Shown piece after piece: positions 18,952-28,054 of a stretch of DNA of 64,000 nucleotides (within the stretch, counting starts at the first letter, position 1; the number at the start of each line of letters is the position of its first letter). The position numbers and the translations under genes are program-made. Below the pieces are notes generated by a model. It worked only from the letters and a program-made list of their open reading frames with translations, made no database searches and was not told the origin of the DNA. The stretch comes from an uncultured Flavobacteriaceae bacterium (lineage in GTDB: Bacteria; Bacteroidota; Bacteroidia; Flavobacteriales; Flavobacteriaceae), in contig CALSOZ010000010.1 in assembly GCA_943788095.1 (NCBI GenBank), positions 1 to 64,000 of the forward strand, written 5' to 3'.

Positions 18952-21459
18952 CTATTCAAAGCGATTTACGAAGTAGATCAAAATGTATTGCCGTTTCTTT
19001 TCAAAAAACTAAACCTCAACACAGGGTTGTTATTACAGATTTTAGATAAAGAACTCGAGTCTTTCTCTAAAGTAAGTGGTGGCGATATCATGCTTTCAAG
19101 GGAAGCAATGAAAGCACTGAATGAAGCTGCAATTTTGGCTAAAAATTCAGGGGGCGAATATGTAGCCATCGAAGATCTGCTCTTGGCCATCTTTAATTCT
19201 AAAAGTAAAATATCCCAAATTTTAAAGGACCAAGGTGTCACGGAAAAAGACCTAAAAGCATCGATCGAAAGCTTAAGAAAAGGGCATTCTGTAACATCAC
19301 AAAGCCAAGAAGAGACCTATAATGCACTTAATAAATATGCCAATAATCTAAATCAAATGGCCAAGGAGAACCGTTTGGATCCTGTGATTGGGCGTAATGA
19401 AGAAATCAGACGAATCTTACAAATATTATCTAGACGGACTAAAAACAACCCCATTCTGGTTGGAGAGCCCGGCACAGGAAAGACAGCCATTGCCGAAGGA
19501 TTAGCTCATCGAATCATTGCAGGAGATATTCCTGAAAATTTAAAAGACAAACAAATTTTTGCACTGGATATGGGTGCCTTAATTGCGGGGGCAAAGTATA
19601 TGGGCGAATTTGAAGAACGCTTAAAAGCGGTCATTAAAGAAGTGACACAAAGTGAAGGAGAAATTGTTCTTTTTATAGATGAAATACACACTTTAGTTGG
19701 CGCAGGTGGCGGTCAAGGTGCGATGGATGCTGCCAATATTTTAAAGCCCGCACTCGCTCGTGGAGAGCTCAGAGCCATTGGAGCAACGACCTTAGATGAA
19801 TATCAAAAATATTTTGAGAAAGACAAAGCTCTGGAACGACGTTTTCAAAAAGTAATCGTTGATGAGCCCGATACAGAAAGTGCAATTTCAATTTTAAGAG
19901 GGCTAAAAGAAAAGTATGAAACACATCATAAAGTACGCATCAAAGATGAAGCTATTATTGGAGCCGTAGAACTTTCGACCCGCTACATTAGCAATCGGTT
20001 TTTACCTGATAAAGCCATTGATTTGATGGATGAAGCAGCCTCTAAATTACGGATGGAAATAAATTCAAAACCTGAAGAATTAGATGTTTTAGATCGGAAA
20101 GTGCGGCAACTAGAAATTGAAATTGAAGCGATTAAACGAGAAAAAGATGAAACTAAACTCAAATTTTTAAGAGCCGATCTGGCTAATATCAAAGAAGACC
20201 GAAACGATTTGGAGGCCAAATGGCACAGTGAAAAAGATTTAGTCGATCGGGTACAAGCAGCAAAATCTGATATTGAAGAGTATAAAATCAAAGCAGAACG
20301 TGCAGAACGTGATGGCGATTATGGTGCCGTTGCCGAAATTCGTTATGGCAAAATTAAAGAGGCGCATAAACAGCTAGAAGCCCTTCAAAAAGAATTGATT
20401 GAAAACCAACCAACTGCATTAATTAAGGAAGAAGTTACTTATGAAGACATCGCAGAAGTAGTTGCCAAATGGACCGGAATTCCAGTGACTAAAATGATTC
20501 AATCTGAGCGTGAAAAACTTTTAAAACTAGAGGAAGTTCTTCATCAACGAGTTATAGGGCAAACAGAAGCGGTGACGGCTGTAAGTGATGCCGTGCGCCG
20601 TAGTCGATCTGGATTACAAAATCCACATAAACCCATAGGGACATTTCTGTTTTTAGGCACTACGGGAGTCGGGAAAACTGAATTGGCAAAAACATTGGCA
20701 GCCTATTTGTTTGATGATGAAAATGCACTGACACGAATTGACATGAGCGAATACCAAGAGCGTCATGCGGTCAGTCGTTTGGTGGGCGCTCCTCCAGGAT
20801 ATGTGGGGTATGATGAAGGTGGGCAACTGACAGAAGCAGTGCGTCGAAAACCCTACTCGGTTGTGCTATTGGATGAAATTGAAAAAGCACATCCCGATAC
20901 ATTTAACATTTTACTACAAGTTCTTGATGAAGGTCGGTTGACGGATAATAAGGGACGTATAGCTAATTTTAAAAATAGCATCATTGTTATGACTTCTAAT
21001 CTAGGAAGTGAAGTGATTCAAGAAAAGTTTGAAACGATTCCCGATATTGATACAGCCATGGAAGCTGCTAAACTTGAAGTGTTAGGCCTGTTGAAAAAAG
21101 TGGTGCAACCAGGGCTTTTAAATCGAATTGACGACACGGTTCTGTTCACGCCATTGACTCAAAAAGACATTGAGGATATAGTCGGTTTGCAACTTAAAAA
21201 TGTTTCAAAAATCATTAAAAAACAAGGGATTACTTTTGACACCACAGAAGAGGCTATCAACTATTTGGCAAAAAAAGGGTACCAACCAGAGTATGGAGCA
21301 CGTCCGGTGAAACGTGTCATTCAAAAAGAAGTTCTCAATGCTTTAAGCAAAGAGCTTTTGGCAGGCACCATTACAAAAGACAGTATCATTTTGCTGGATG
21401 CGTTTGATGATCAGCTTGTCTTTAGAAACCAAAGTGATTTAATTTCTGAAAAGCTGTAA
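18934..21459 (+). CDS. clpB: Chaperone ClpB, 5'-truncated
   Basis: ClpB is the disaggregase that works with DnaK. The reading frame matches ClpB from QIENEHLFKA onward; about 30 N-terminal residues of the Clp N domain and the ATG are absent. The upstream in-frame codon is TAA (18931-18933), and the first conventional start would be TTG at 18988. The remainder is complete: AAA+ 1 Walker A GEPGTGKT, long middle-domain coiled coil (about 390-510), AAA+ 2 Walker A GTTGVGKT, and a normal C-terminus. No VGF loop for ClpP is seen, as expected for ClpB. If the deletion is real, the product would need a TTG start and lack part of the substrate-binding N domain. If it is a mis-assembly, the gene is normal. 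Confidence 0.88.
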   Translation, partial: QIENEHLFKAIYEVDQNVLPFLFKKLNLNTGLLLQILDKELESFSKVSGGDIMLSREAMKALNEAAILAKNSGGEYVAIEDLLLAIFNSKSKISQILKDQGVTEKDLKASIESLRKGHSVTSQSQEETYNALNKYANNLNQMAKENRLDPVIGRNEEIRRILQILSRRTKNNPILVGEPGTGKTAIAEGLAHRIIAGDIPENLKDKQIFALDMGALIAGAKYMGEFEERLKAVIKEVTQSEGEIVLFIDEIHTLVGAGGGQGAMDAANILKPALARGELRAIGATTLDEYQKYFEKDKALERRFQKVIVDEPDTESAISILRGLKEKYETHHKVRIKDEAIIGAVELSTRYISNRFLPDKAIDLMDEAASKLRMEINSKPEELDVLDRKVRQLEIEIEAIKREKDETKLKFLRADLANIKEDRNDLEAKWHSEKDLVDRVQAAKSDIEEYKIKAERAERDGDYGAVAEIRYGKIKEAHKQLEALQKELIENQPTALIKEEVTYEDIAEVVAKWTGIPVTKMIQSEREKLLKLEEVLHQRVIGQTEAVTAVSDAVRRSRSGLQNPHKPIGTFLFLGTTGVGKTELAKTLAAYLFDDENALTRIDMSEYQERHAVSRLVGAPPGYVGYDEGGQLTEAVRRKPYSVVLLDEIEKAHPDTFNILLQVLDEGRLTDNKGRIANFKNSIIVMTSNLGSEVIQEKFETIPDIDTAMEAAKLEVLGLLKKVVQPGLLNRIDDTVLFTPLTQKDIEDIVGLQLKNVSKIIKKQGITFDTTEEAINYLAKKGYQPEYGARPVKRVIQKEVLNALSKELLAGTITKDSIILLDAFDDQLVFRNQSDLISEKL

Positions 21460-21503
21460 CAATTTCAATTAAACCTCGTCTTATAATTGTTGGTTAGTTG
21501 GTT

Positions 21504-21548
21504 AAAAAGCAATGTAAATTCTATTCGTTAGAACTGCATTGCTTTTTT
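21504..21548 (+). terminator. Hairpin terminator after clpB
   Basis: AAAGCAATG pairs with CATTGCTTT, with partial pairing inside (AATTCTA against TAGAA) and a T run at the 3' side. It lies 45 bp after the clpB stop. Confidence 0.75.
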
Positions 21549-21648
21549 CTGTTTAAACTCCAAATAATAGAATGCTGTTTATAAAAACACAGCTGGTAAA
21601 ATCCTAATAAATTATAGATACGATTTAGCAATCGATTGATATTTTGCT

Positions 21649-21656
21649 TAGTTTTG
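21649..21656 (+). promoter_or_regulatory. Putative Bacteroidota -7 promoter element
   Basis: TAGTTTTG matches TAnnTTTG but lies only 7 bp before the smpB ATG, so the transcript would be nearly leaderless. A TTG -33 element at usual spacing is not evident. Confidence 0.3.
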
Positions 21657-21663
21657 ACCATTG

Positions 21664-22122
21664 ATGAAAAAGTCTGTTAACATATTAAATAAAAAGGCCC
21701 GCTTTACGTATGAACTCTTAGATACGTACATCGCAGGTATTGTATTGACCGGAACTGAAATCAAATCGATTCGTGAGAGTAAGGCGTCTATCACAGAAAG
21801 TTTTTGTGAGTTTAATTTACGAGGCGAACTTTTTGTGATTAATATGACCATTCAAGAATATGATTTTGGAAACCATTACAACCATGCCCCCAAAGCAGAA
21901 CGGAAGTTATTACTGAATAAAAAAGAGCTTAAAAAACTTGAAAAAGAAGTGAAAAACTCGGGGCTAACGATTATACCTTTAAAACTTTTCATCAATGATA
22001 AAGGGTTTGCAAAACTAAAAATTTCCTTAGCTAAAGGTAAAAAACTCTTTGACAAACGCGAGACCATCAAAGACCGCGATAATAAACGCGATTTGGATCG
22101 TGTGAAAAAGAATTTTAAATAA
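21664..22122 (+). CDS. smpB: SsrA-binding protein SmpB
   Basis: A 152-residue protein that binds tmRNA and brings it to stalled ribosomes. Signature segments are visible: LTGTEIKSIRE, the ISLAKGKKLFDKRE stretch and the basic C-terminal tail (DRVKKNFK) that follows the mRNA channel. A TTG directly precedes the ATG; I chose the ATG at 21664 because family members begin with short basic residues. The gene stands alone between the clpB terminator and the DUF5686 gene. tmRNA itself is not in the window. Confidence 0.95.
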   Translation: MKKSVNILNKKARFTYELLDTYIAGIVLTGTEIKSIRESKASITESFCEFNLRGELFVINMTIQEYDFGNHYNHAPKAERKLLLNKKELKKLEKEVKNSGLTIIPLKLFINDKGFAKLKISLAKGKKLFDKRETIKDRDNKRDLDRVKKNFK

Positions 22123-22182
22123 ATTCTGTAACAACTCTTCAAGTAATTCGTCTAGAAGTTAGTAATCTAAAAAAAAACCTAC

Positions 22183-24639
22183 ATGCGGTATTTATTTCTA
22201 TTCCTTGTTTGTTCTTTTTCTGTATCAGCCCAACTCAAAGGCACAATTTCAGACAGTGAGCATCAACCCATTCCATACGTTAATATTTATATTGAAAATT
22301 CCTATACAGGCACCACCTCAAATGAGCAAGGGGACTATGAATTAGCGCTGCCACAACCAGGCACCTACACAATTGTCTTTCAGTTTTTAGGATTTAAAAC
22401 ACAAACCAAAACAATAAAAATTGATCGATTTCCTCATCGACTCAACATTCAATTGGAGGAAGAAATAATTTCTCTTAATGAAGTGGTTGTTAATGCAAAT
22501 GAAAATCCGGCCAATCGAATTATAAAAGCTTCCATTGCCGCTCGAAAATCTCATTTAGAAGCCATTAATTCATATGCTGCCGATTTTTATTCTAAAGGTC
22601 TGATCCGAATCAAAAATGCGCCCGAAAAATTTATGGGGCAAGAGGTGGAATTCGATGTAGAATTAGACTCCACCCGTTCTGGAATTATCTATTTATCGGA
22701 AACCATCTCCAAAATAAAGTACCAAAAACCAGATAAATTATCAGAAAAAATTATTGCTTCAAAAGTAAGTGGTGATTCAAATGGATTTAGCTTTAACAAT
22801 GCGAGTGATGTTGATAATAACTTTTACATGAATACAATTGGGGTTGTAAACTCCGAAATTGTGTCTCCAATTGCAACCTATGCATTTAATTATTATCGGT
22901 ATAAACTCGAAGGTGTATTCTATGACAATCGTGGAAATTTGATTCATAAAATTCAAGTGATTCCACGTCGTGAAAACGATCGAGTATTTTCGGGAATTAT
23001 TTATATTGTGGAAGACCAATGGAGTATCTATGGTCTTGAATTACAAGTGACTGGCAGCCAAATTCAAACCCCAGCAGCTGATTTGGTGACGATTAAGCAA
23101 AATTTATCTTATGATGAGAAAACAGATTTTTGGTTGGTTCGTTCCCAAACTATTGGTTTTGAATATAAGATTTTAGGATTTGAAGGGGATGGTAATTTTA
23201 TAGCGAACTACAGCAATTATGAATTGAATACAAATTTTGATGAGACTGTTTTTACAAATGAAGTTTTGGCATTTGCCCCAGAAGCCAATAAAAAAGATTC
23301 TACTTATTGGAACACCCTTCGACCAGTTCCACTCACCCAAGAAGAATTCACTGATTACGTTAAAAAAGATAGTGTTCAAACTTTAAAAAAATCCAAAATC
23401 TATCTCGATTCGGTGGACACCAAAAACAATACATTTAAATTTGGTAATTTAATTTCAGGATATACGTATGAAAATTCTTTTGAACACAACGAATTTAGCA
23501 TCAGTAGTCCCTTAAAAGGGTTCAATTTTAATACGGTTCAAGGATTCAATTCAAACTTAGAGATCGACTACACCAAACGGTATGATGAGTTTAAAAATTA
23601 CCTTGCGATAGAAAATCAAGTGAATTATAGTTTTGACACCCAAACCCTTCGAGGTACCGTGGGGTTTCGCTATAAGTTTAACAACATCAATGATTTGAAT
23701 GTAGGGTTTAGCACGGGTATAAAAGTCCAACAGTTTAACGGTCAAGAGCCTATTTCGAATTTAATCAATGAGTTGAGTACTTTACTATTTGAGGACAATT
23801 ATATGAAATTATTTGAAAAACGATTTGTAGAAGCGCGCTATGGTCAAGAACTTTTTAATGGTTTCAGGATTGGGACTTCTGTCAGTTTTGAAAACCGAAG
23901 GGCATTGTTTAATAGCACGGATTACACAACTCTAAACCAAGATGAGAAATCATACACAAGTAACAATCCAAAAGATGCCATGAATTTTGTGTCTGCACCC
24001 TTTGAAAATCATAACCTGATAAAGTTTAAATTCGATGGGGCTATTCGATTTGGGCAAAAATATCTCAGCTATCCAGGGAATAAATACAACCTAAACACAC
24101 CTAAATACCCGAAGTTAAATTTTAGTTTTGAAAAAGGAATGGGTGCTACCCACTCTGATTATAATTATGACCATTTAAGTGTTAATTTATCTCAAAACTT
24201 TAACCTTGAAAACAAAGGGGATTTTAGTTACAATATTTTGGGAGGCACCTTTTTTGAGAACTCCAAGTTAGCGTTTATGGATTTTAAGCATTTTAATGGC
24301 AATCAGACCCATGTGAATTTGAGTGGTAATTATTTGACGTCATTTAAAAACTTAGCGTATTATGATTTTAGTACGTCCGAAAATTATTTAGAATACCATG
24401 TGGAGCACGATTTTAATGGCTATATTTTAGGGAAGATCCCATTGATTAATAAACTCAACTACAACTTGATTGTAGGGCTACATGGATTTTCAACAAAACT
24501 TCAAAGCCCGTATCAAGAAGTGAGCATCGGAATTAATAATATCGGTTGGAAAAAATACCGTTTTTTAAGAGTGGACTATGTGCGATCGTATCAAAGTGGA
24601 TTTGTGAATGACGGGGTCTTATTTGGGATTAATTTCTAG
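22183..24639 (+). CDS. DUF5686 outer-membrane protein with carboxypeptidase-regulatory-like domain
   Basis: An 818-residue protein with a Sec signal peptide (1-16, ending VSAQ). Residues 17-105 are a CarboxypepD_reg-like beta-sandwich (ISDSEHQPIPYVNIYI, TSNEQGDYEL). The remainder matches the DUF5686 family of Bacteroidota, with a periplasmic part and a C-terminal barrel-like region rich in aromatic strands that ends in GINF, a terminal Phe typical of outer-membrane barrels. The function of DUF5686 is unknown. Its TAG stop is interlocked with that of pcm on the other strand (four shared bases). Confidence 0.85.
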   Translation: MRYLFLFLVCSFSVSAQLKGTISDSEHQPIPYVNIYIENSYTGTTSNEQGDYELALPQPGTYTIVFQFLGFKTQTKTIKIDRFPHRLNIQLEEEIISLNEVVVNANENPANRIIKASIAARKSHLEAINSYAADFYSKGLIRIKNAPEKFMGQEVEFDVELDSTRSGIIYLSETISKIKYQKPDKLSEKIIASKVSGDSNGFSFNNASDVDNNFYMNTIGVVNSEIVSPIATYAFNYYRYKLEGVFYDNRGNLIHKIQVIPRRENDRVFSGIIYIVEDQWSIYGLELQVTGSQIQTPAADLVTIKQNLSYDEKTDFWLVRSQTIGFEYKILGFEGDGNFIANYSNYELNTNFDETVFTNEVLAFAPEANKKDSTYWNTLRPVPLTQEEFTDYVKKDSVQTLKKSKIYLDSVDTKNNTFKFGNLISGYTYENSFEHNEFSISSPLKGFNFNTVQGFNSNLEIDYTKRYDEFKNYLAIENQVNYSFDTQTLRGTVGFRYKFNNINDLNVGFSTGIKVQQFNGQEPISNLINELSTLLFEDNYMKLFEKRFVEARYGQELFNGFRIGTSVSFENRRALFNSTDYTTLNQDEKSYTSNNPKDAMNFVSAPFENHNLIKFKFDGAIRFGQKYLSYPGNKYNLNTPKYPKLNFSFEKGMGATHSDYNYDHLSVNLSQNFNLENKGDFSYNILGGTFFENSKLAFMDFKHFNGNQTHVNLSGNYLTSFKNLAYYDFSTSENYLEYHVEHDFNGYILGKIPLINKLNYNLIVGLHGFSTKLQSPYQEVSIGINNIGWKKYRFLRVDYVRSYQSGFVNDGVLFGINF

Positions 24640-25277
24640 TTTTTATTTTCCAAAAGCGGAACAAACTTAAAATTCCCTAATTCGTGTTTTTCAAATTCTT
24701 TAGCGCCTTTTCGAATGTAAAGGGTCATAATTTGATCAACATCTCCAACAGGGATCACTAATCGGCCTCCAATTTTCAATTGTGCTAACAATGGTTTTGG
24801 AACAAAAGGTGCTCCAGCGGTGACGATGATGCTATCAAACGGGGCCTCGTCTTTGAGTCCTTTGTAACCATCTCCAAAAATGAGTCGCTTTGCGATATAG
24901 CCAATTTTGGGTAGAAATTTACTGGTTTTTTTAAAGAGTTCTAACTGACGTTCAACACTATACACATGGGCTCCTAACAGACACAATACAGCGGTTTGGT
25001 ACCCACTTCCTGTGCCTATTTCAAGTATTTTATCGGCAGGCTTAACTTCTAATAATTCAGACTGAAATGCAACGGTATAGGGCTGTGAAATAGTTTGACT
25101 TGCTGCGATAGGAAACGCTTTGTCTTGGTACGCATGGTCCAAAAAACTAGAGTCCATAAAAAGATGCCGTGGAATCGATCCAATAGCCTCTAAGACCGCT
25201 GAATTTGAAATTCCTTTAGCCACTAACGTTGCCACCAATTGTTTGCGAAGTCCTTTATGTTTAAACGTATCTTTCAA
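24636..25277 (-). CDS. pcm: Protein-L-isoaspartate O-methyltransferase
   Basis: A 213-residue SAM-dependent methyltransferase that repairs isoaspartyl residues in damaged proteins. Visible motifs are ISQPYTVAF, the SAM-binding EIGTGSGYQTA and the strand DSIIVTAGAP. The start is TTG at 25277 (LKDTFKHKG); an in-frame TGA lies upstream and no ATG is available. The upstream ATG at about 25310 is in another frame, so a small indel could also have moved the true start. It is convergent and overlapping by 4 bp with the DUF5686 gene. Confidence 0.92.
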   Translation of the reverse strand: MKDTFKHKGLRKQLVATLVAKGISNSAVLEAIGSIPRHLFMDSSFLDHAYQDKAFPIAASQTISQPYTVAFQSELLEVKPADKILEIGTGSGYQTAVLCLLGAHVYSVERQLELFKKTSKFLPKIGYIAKRLIFGDGYKGLKDEAPFDSIIVTAGAPFVPKPLLAQLKIGGRLVIPVGDVDQIMTLYIRKGAKEFEKHELGNFKFVPLLENKN

Positions 25278-25368
25278 AAATGAGTTTGAGCAGAAGACTA
25301 ATCTTCATATTTAAAAAACAAAGATAGTGTAAACCCTAAATTTTGTCAAATTTATCCGCTTTCTTGTC

Positions 25369-25824
25369 TTAATTAATTTTTTTTATGATAATCCTGCTCT
25401 GGCCGTTATCTGATTTAATTCTACCCCTATTGGTCCCCCCGCCAGCTGTACCAGTACAAAGTAATCGTACCGTAGTATTCACTGTAATTGTTATATAGGC
25501 TCTTGACAGTACTGATCCGTAGGTTCTATTACTATTATTCATAACAGCTGTTCCCTCATAACTCGCTGGAAATGGAGTATTTGTACCGTCGGTGAAAGTA
25601 AAATGAAGAACACCTGATGTGTTATCATGAAAATCTATAAGAACCTCTGCTATTAATTCATAAGTTCCTGGGGTTAATGTAAAATCTCCAGTTGTAGTAC
25701 TCCAGACAACTCCACTTCTAAGAAGTTCACGTGACTCTAATTGAAAAGTTTGATTAGCGGTAGCGGGAAAGAGAGAAACGAAAAGCGAAACGAGGTATAT
25801 TTGGTTTTTAAAACAGCTAAACGG
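25369..25824 (-). pseudogene. Small secreted protein with C1q/TNF-like jelly-roll, no valid start codon
   Basis: An open minus-strand frame of up to 152 codons has no ATG, GTG or TTG at the expected N-terminus. Translation gives a good signal peptide (KNQIYLVSLFVSLFPATA) followed by a compact beta domain (NQTFQLESRELL, FTLTPGTYELIAEVLIDF, ending SRIIIKKIN). This looks like the C1q-like globular domains found in bacterial surface and tail-fibre-like proteins. Where a methionine is expected the codon is TTT (25810-25812). It lies downstream of two other damaged genes. The domain itself is uninterrupted, so damage is confined to the start, or a rare start such as ATA (25798-25800) is used. Function unknown. 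Confidence 0.5.
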
Positions 25825-25829
25825 CTATC

Positions 25830-26222
25830 TTATTCTTTCAATAAATAATCTTGTATTTTTATTCTTTGACGGTCAATTATCGAATAATAAGGTCCTGTTT
25901 TCAAGGAGGCTTAGGATAAGTTATACTGGGTTGCTGTCGAAGTATTTCCAAGCAAAAAACTCGAGTTGATTTTATACTTATTATAGTTAGCACCTATATC
26001 CCATTTGAAACGTTTATTCTTAGAAATATCAAAAATAACACCAGCCCCAACTCCAAGCTCTAAAGGTTTGGAGTAGGTGTTGTCAAGTGTGTTAACTCCA
26101 AAATCGTTTGTGTAGCCCTTAAAATAAGCACTTGAAAGAGCGGTTTCTACATATAAAGTCTGCGCATAGCTCGTGTAGCCAACTAGAAACCAAATACAAT
26201 ATTTTATAGCGCTTTTTATCAT
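25830..26222 (-). pseudogene. Outer-membrane beta-barrel protein fragment with premature stops
   Basis: The frame starts with a signal peptide (GYTSYAQ, cleavage near residue 20) and strands like those of 8-stranded outer-membrane barrel proteins (LELGVGAGVIFDI, WDIGANYNKYKI). It meets TAA at 25911-25913 after 103 codons. Beyond that stop the same frame continues sensibly (ASLKTGPYYSIIDRQR) to a second TAA at 25830-25832, so the first stop reads like a sense-to-nonsense change (for example TAT to TAA). The rest of a normal barrel of about 200 residues is missing. It follows the T9SS gene by 4 bp. Confidence 0.6.
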
Positions 26223-26226
26223 TGTT

Positions 26227-26787
26227 TTAATTATTGCCTTTTATTAACTTTTTAAGAAACTCGTCACTGCCACTTGAAATTCGAATGATATAACTTGCAT
26301 CCTCCAAACGGTCCATAGAAACTGTAATTAGACCGGAAGGTGGAAATTCCCGATTCAATACCAAGCGCCCTCTTACATCAAAAACATCAATTTGAATCGG
26401 ATAGTTGGTGGGTTTTGAAAATTTAATCTTAACAAAATCTTTAAACGGATTGGGATAAACCATCAAATCCATGGTTTCTACAAATTCTACAGAAGTGCTA
26501 TTATCAACGTTCAATAATTTGAAACGATTTAGATACCCTTGTTGAACAGAATGATTAGAAGTATTAGACAATCCTACAACCCCATTTTGACCAATACTCT
26601 GTTGAATTTTTGTCGTTCGTTCTACGCCAGTGGCATCGGTATATTGATGCTATACAGCCCTAGAACCCGCTGATGTCAATACAGATTTTACCACTGTTGG
26701 AGACTGAAATAACGATTCCTGTGGTAAAAGAATATTCGTTAAAAACAGAAAACAAATCGCAATGATGGACTGAATATTATGTGACAT
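26227..26787 (-). pseudogene. T9SS type A sorting-domain protein with in-frame TAG
   Basis: Reading from ATG 26787, a signal peptide (IIAICFLFLTNILLP) is followed by about 45 codons and then a TAG at 26650-26652. The same frame continues after it (HQYTDATGVERTTKIQQ) into a canonical type IX sorting domain (MVYPNPFKDFVKIKF, DVFDVRGRLVLN, SYIIRISSG, LKKLIKG). If the TAG were a sense codon the product would be about 186 residues, secreted through T9SS and cleaved at the C-terminus. The body between signal and sorting domain is very short, so it may be a small surface peptide or a remnant of a larger cargo. The C-terminal portion alone is open from 26571. Confidence 0.65.
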
Positions 26788-27080
26788 TTGTTTATTTATT
26801 TCAATAATTAATACAACAAAAGTATTGTATTATATTATAATTTAATGTAGCTGTGTAACAAACAGCGTAATGACGTAATAAGCGGTCGAATTTGTGTTAT
26901 AAATGGATAATTACACCACAAAAAAAATCGAGAATCTGTCCTAAAAAAATTAAATGACAGCTATTCATTCGTTTAATAACACATTCTACATCGGTTTTAA
27001 AAACGAATTTTTTGATTTATTTAAGGGTGTATTTTAAAATTAACTACAAAAAAATCATAGTTTTACATAAAATTCATAAA

Positions 27081-28043
27081 ATGAAGCTAAAAGCAGGCGT
27101 ATTAGGTGCAGGTCATCTAGGTAAAATTCATCTTAAATTACTTCAGCAATCTGAAAAATATGAACTAATAGGGTTTTATGACCCTGATCAATCTAACGGT
27201 GAAAAGGTTGAATTCGAACTTGGACACACTTATTTCAATTCACTAGAAGCACTCATAGATGCGGTAGATGTCATAGACATTGTTACACCAACACTTTCAC
27301 ATTATAACTGTGCGATCAAAGCGATCACCAAAGGGAAACATGTTTTTATTGAAAAACCTGTGACAAATACGGTCGAAGAAGCCGAGCATATTCGTCTTTT
27401 AGTCTCTGAAAACAATCTTAGAGGTCAAGTTGGGCATGTAGAACGTTTCAACCCAGCGTTTATAGCTGTTAAAGACGACATTCAAGCTCCGATGTTCATA
27501 GAAACCCATCGTTTGGCTGAATTTAATCCTCGCGGAACTGATGTCCCTGTGGTTTTGGATTTGATGATTCATGATATTGACATTATATTAAGTGTCGTGA
27601 AATCTCCTGTCAAAAACATCACCGCAAGTGGCGTCTCAGTCATAAGTGAAACGCCCGATATTGCCAATGCACGAATTGAATTTGAAAATGGTTGTGTTGC
27701 GAACCTTACAGCAAGTCGTATTTCGCTGAAGAATATGCGAAAAAGTCGTTTTTTCCAAAAAGATGCGTATATCAGTGTTGACTTTTTAGAAAAAAAAGTG
27801 GAGGTTGTCAAAATGAAAAATGCCCCAGAAGTTCCAGGAGATTTTGATATGATCCTACAAAATGCAGAAGGACTCAAAAAACAAATCTATTTTGAAAATC
27901 CAGAAATTTCACTAAATAATGCGATCTTAGAAGAGCTCGAAAGCTTTGCAAATGCAATCAACACCAACTCAAAACCAGTAGTCACACTAAGGGATGGCAC
28001 GGATGCTTTGAGGGTTGCCCATCAAATTATAGATTGTTTTTAA
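27081..28043 (+). CDS. Gfo/Idh/MocA family NAD(P)-dependent oxidoreductase
   Basis: A 320-residue protein with an N-terminal Rossmann fold (GVLGAGHLGKIHLK) and the family motif FIEKPVTN with the catalytic EKP lysine, followed by the alpha/beta substrate domain. Members act on sugars, inositols or related alcohols; substrate unknown. I start at ATG 27081, directly before the Rossmann strand. A longer frame reaching 27012 adds a basic, AT-rich, unlikely N-terminus. It is followed 11 bp later by the hydroxyacyl-CoA dehydrogenase, the start of a plus-strand run to miaA. Confidence 0.9.
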   Translation: MKLKAGVLGAGHLGKIHLKLLQQSEKYELIGFYDPDQSNGEKVEFELGHTYFNSLEALIDAVDVIDIVTPTLSHYNCAIKAITKGKHVFIEKPVTNTVEEAEHIRLLVSENNLRGQVGHVERFNPAFIAVKDDIQAPMFIETHRLAEFNPRGTDVPVVLDLMIHDIDIILSVVKSPVKNITASGVSVISETPDIANARIEFENGCVANLTASRISLKNMRKSRFFQKDAYISVDFLEKKVEVVKMKNAPEVPGDFDMILQNAEGLKKQIYFENPEISLNNAILEELESFANAINTNSKPVVTLRDGTDALRVAHQIIDCF

Positions 28044-28054
28044 ATAAAATAGGT

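Noticed and set aside
18978-19241. Minus-strand 87-codon open frame at the clpB start
   Set aside because: Antisense to conserved clpB coding sequence and without family resemblance.
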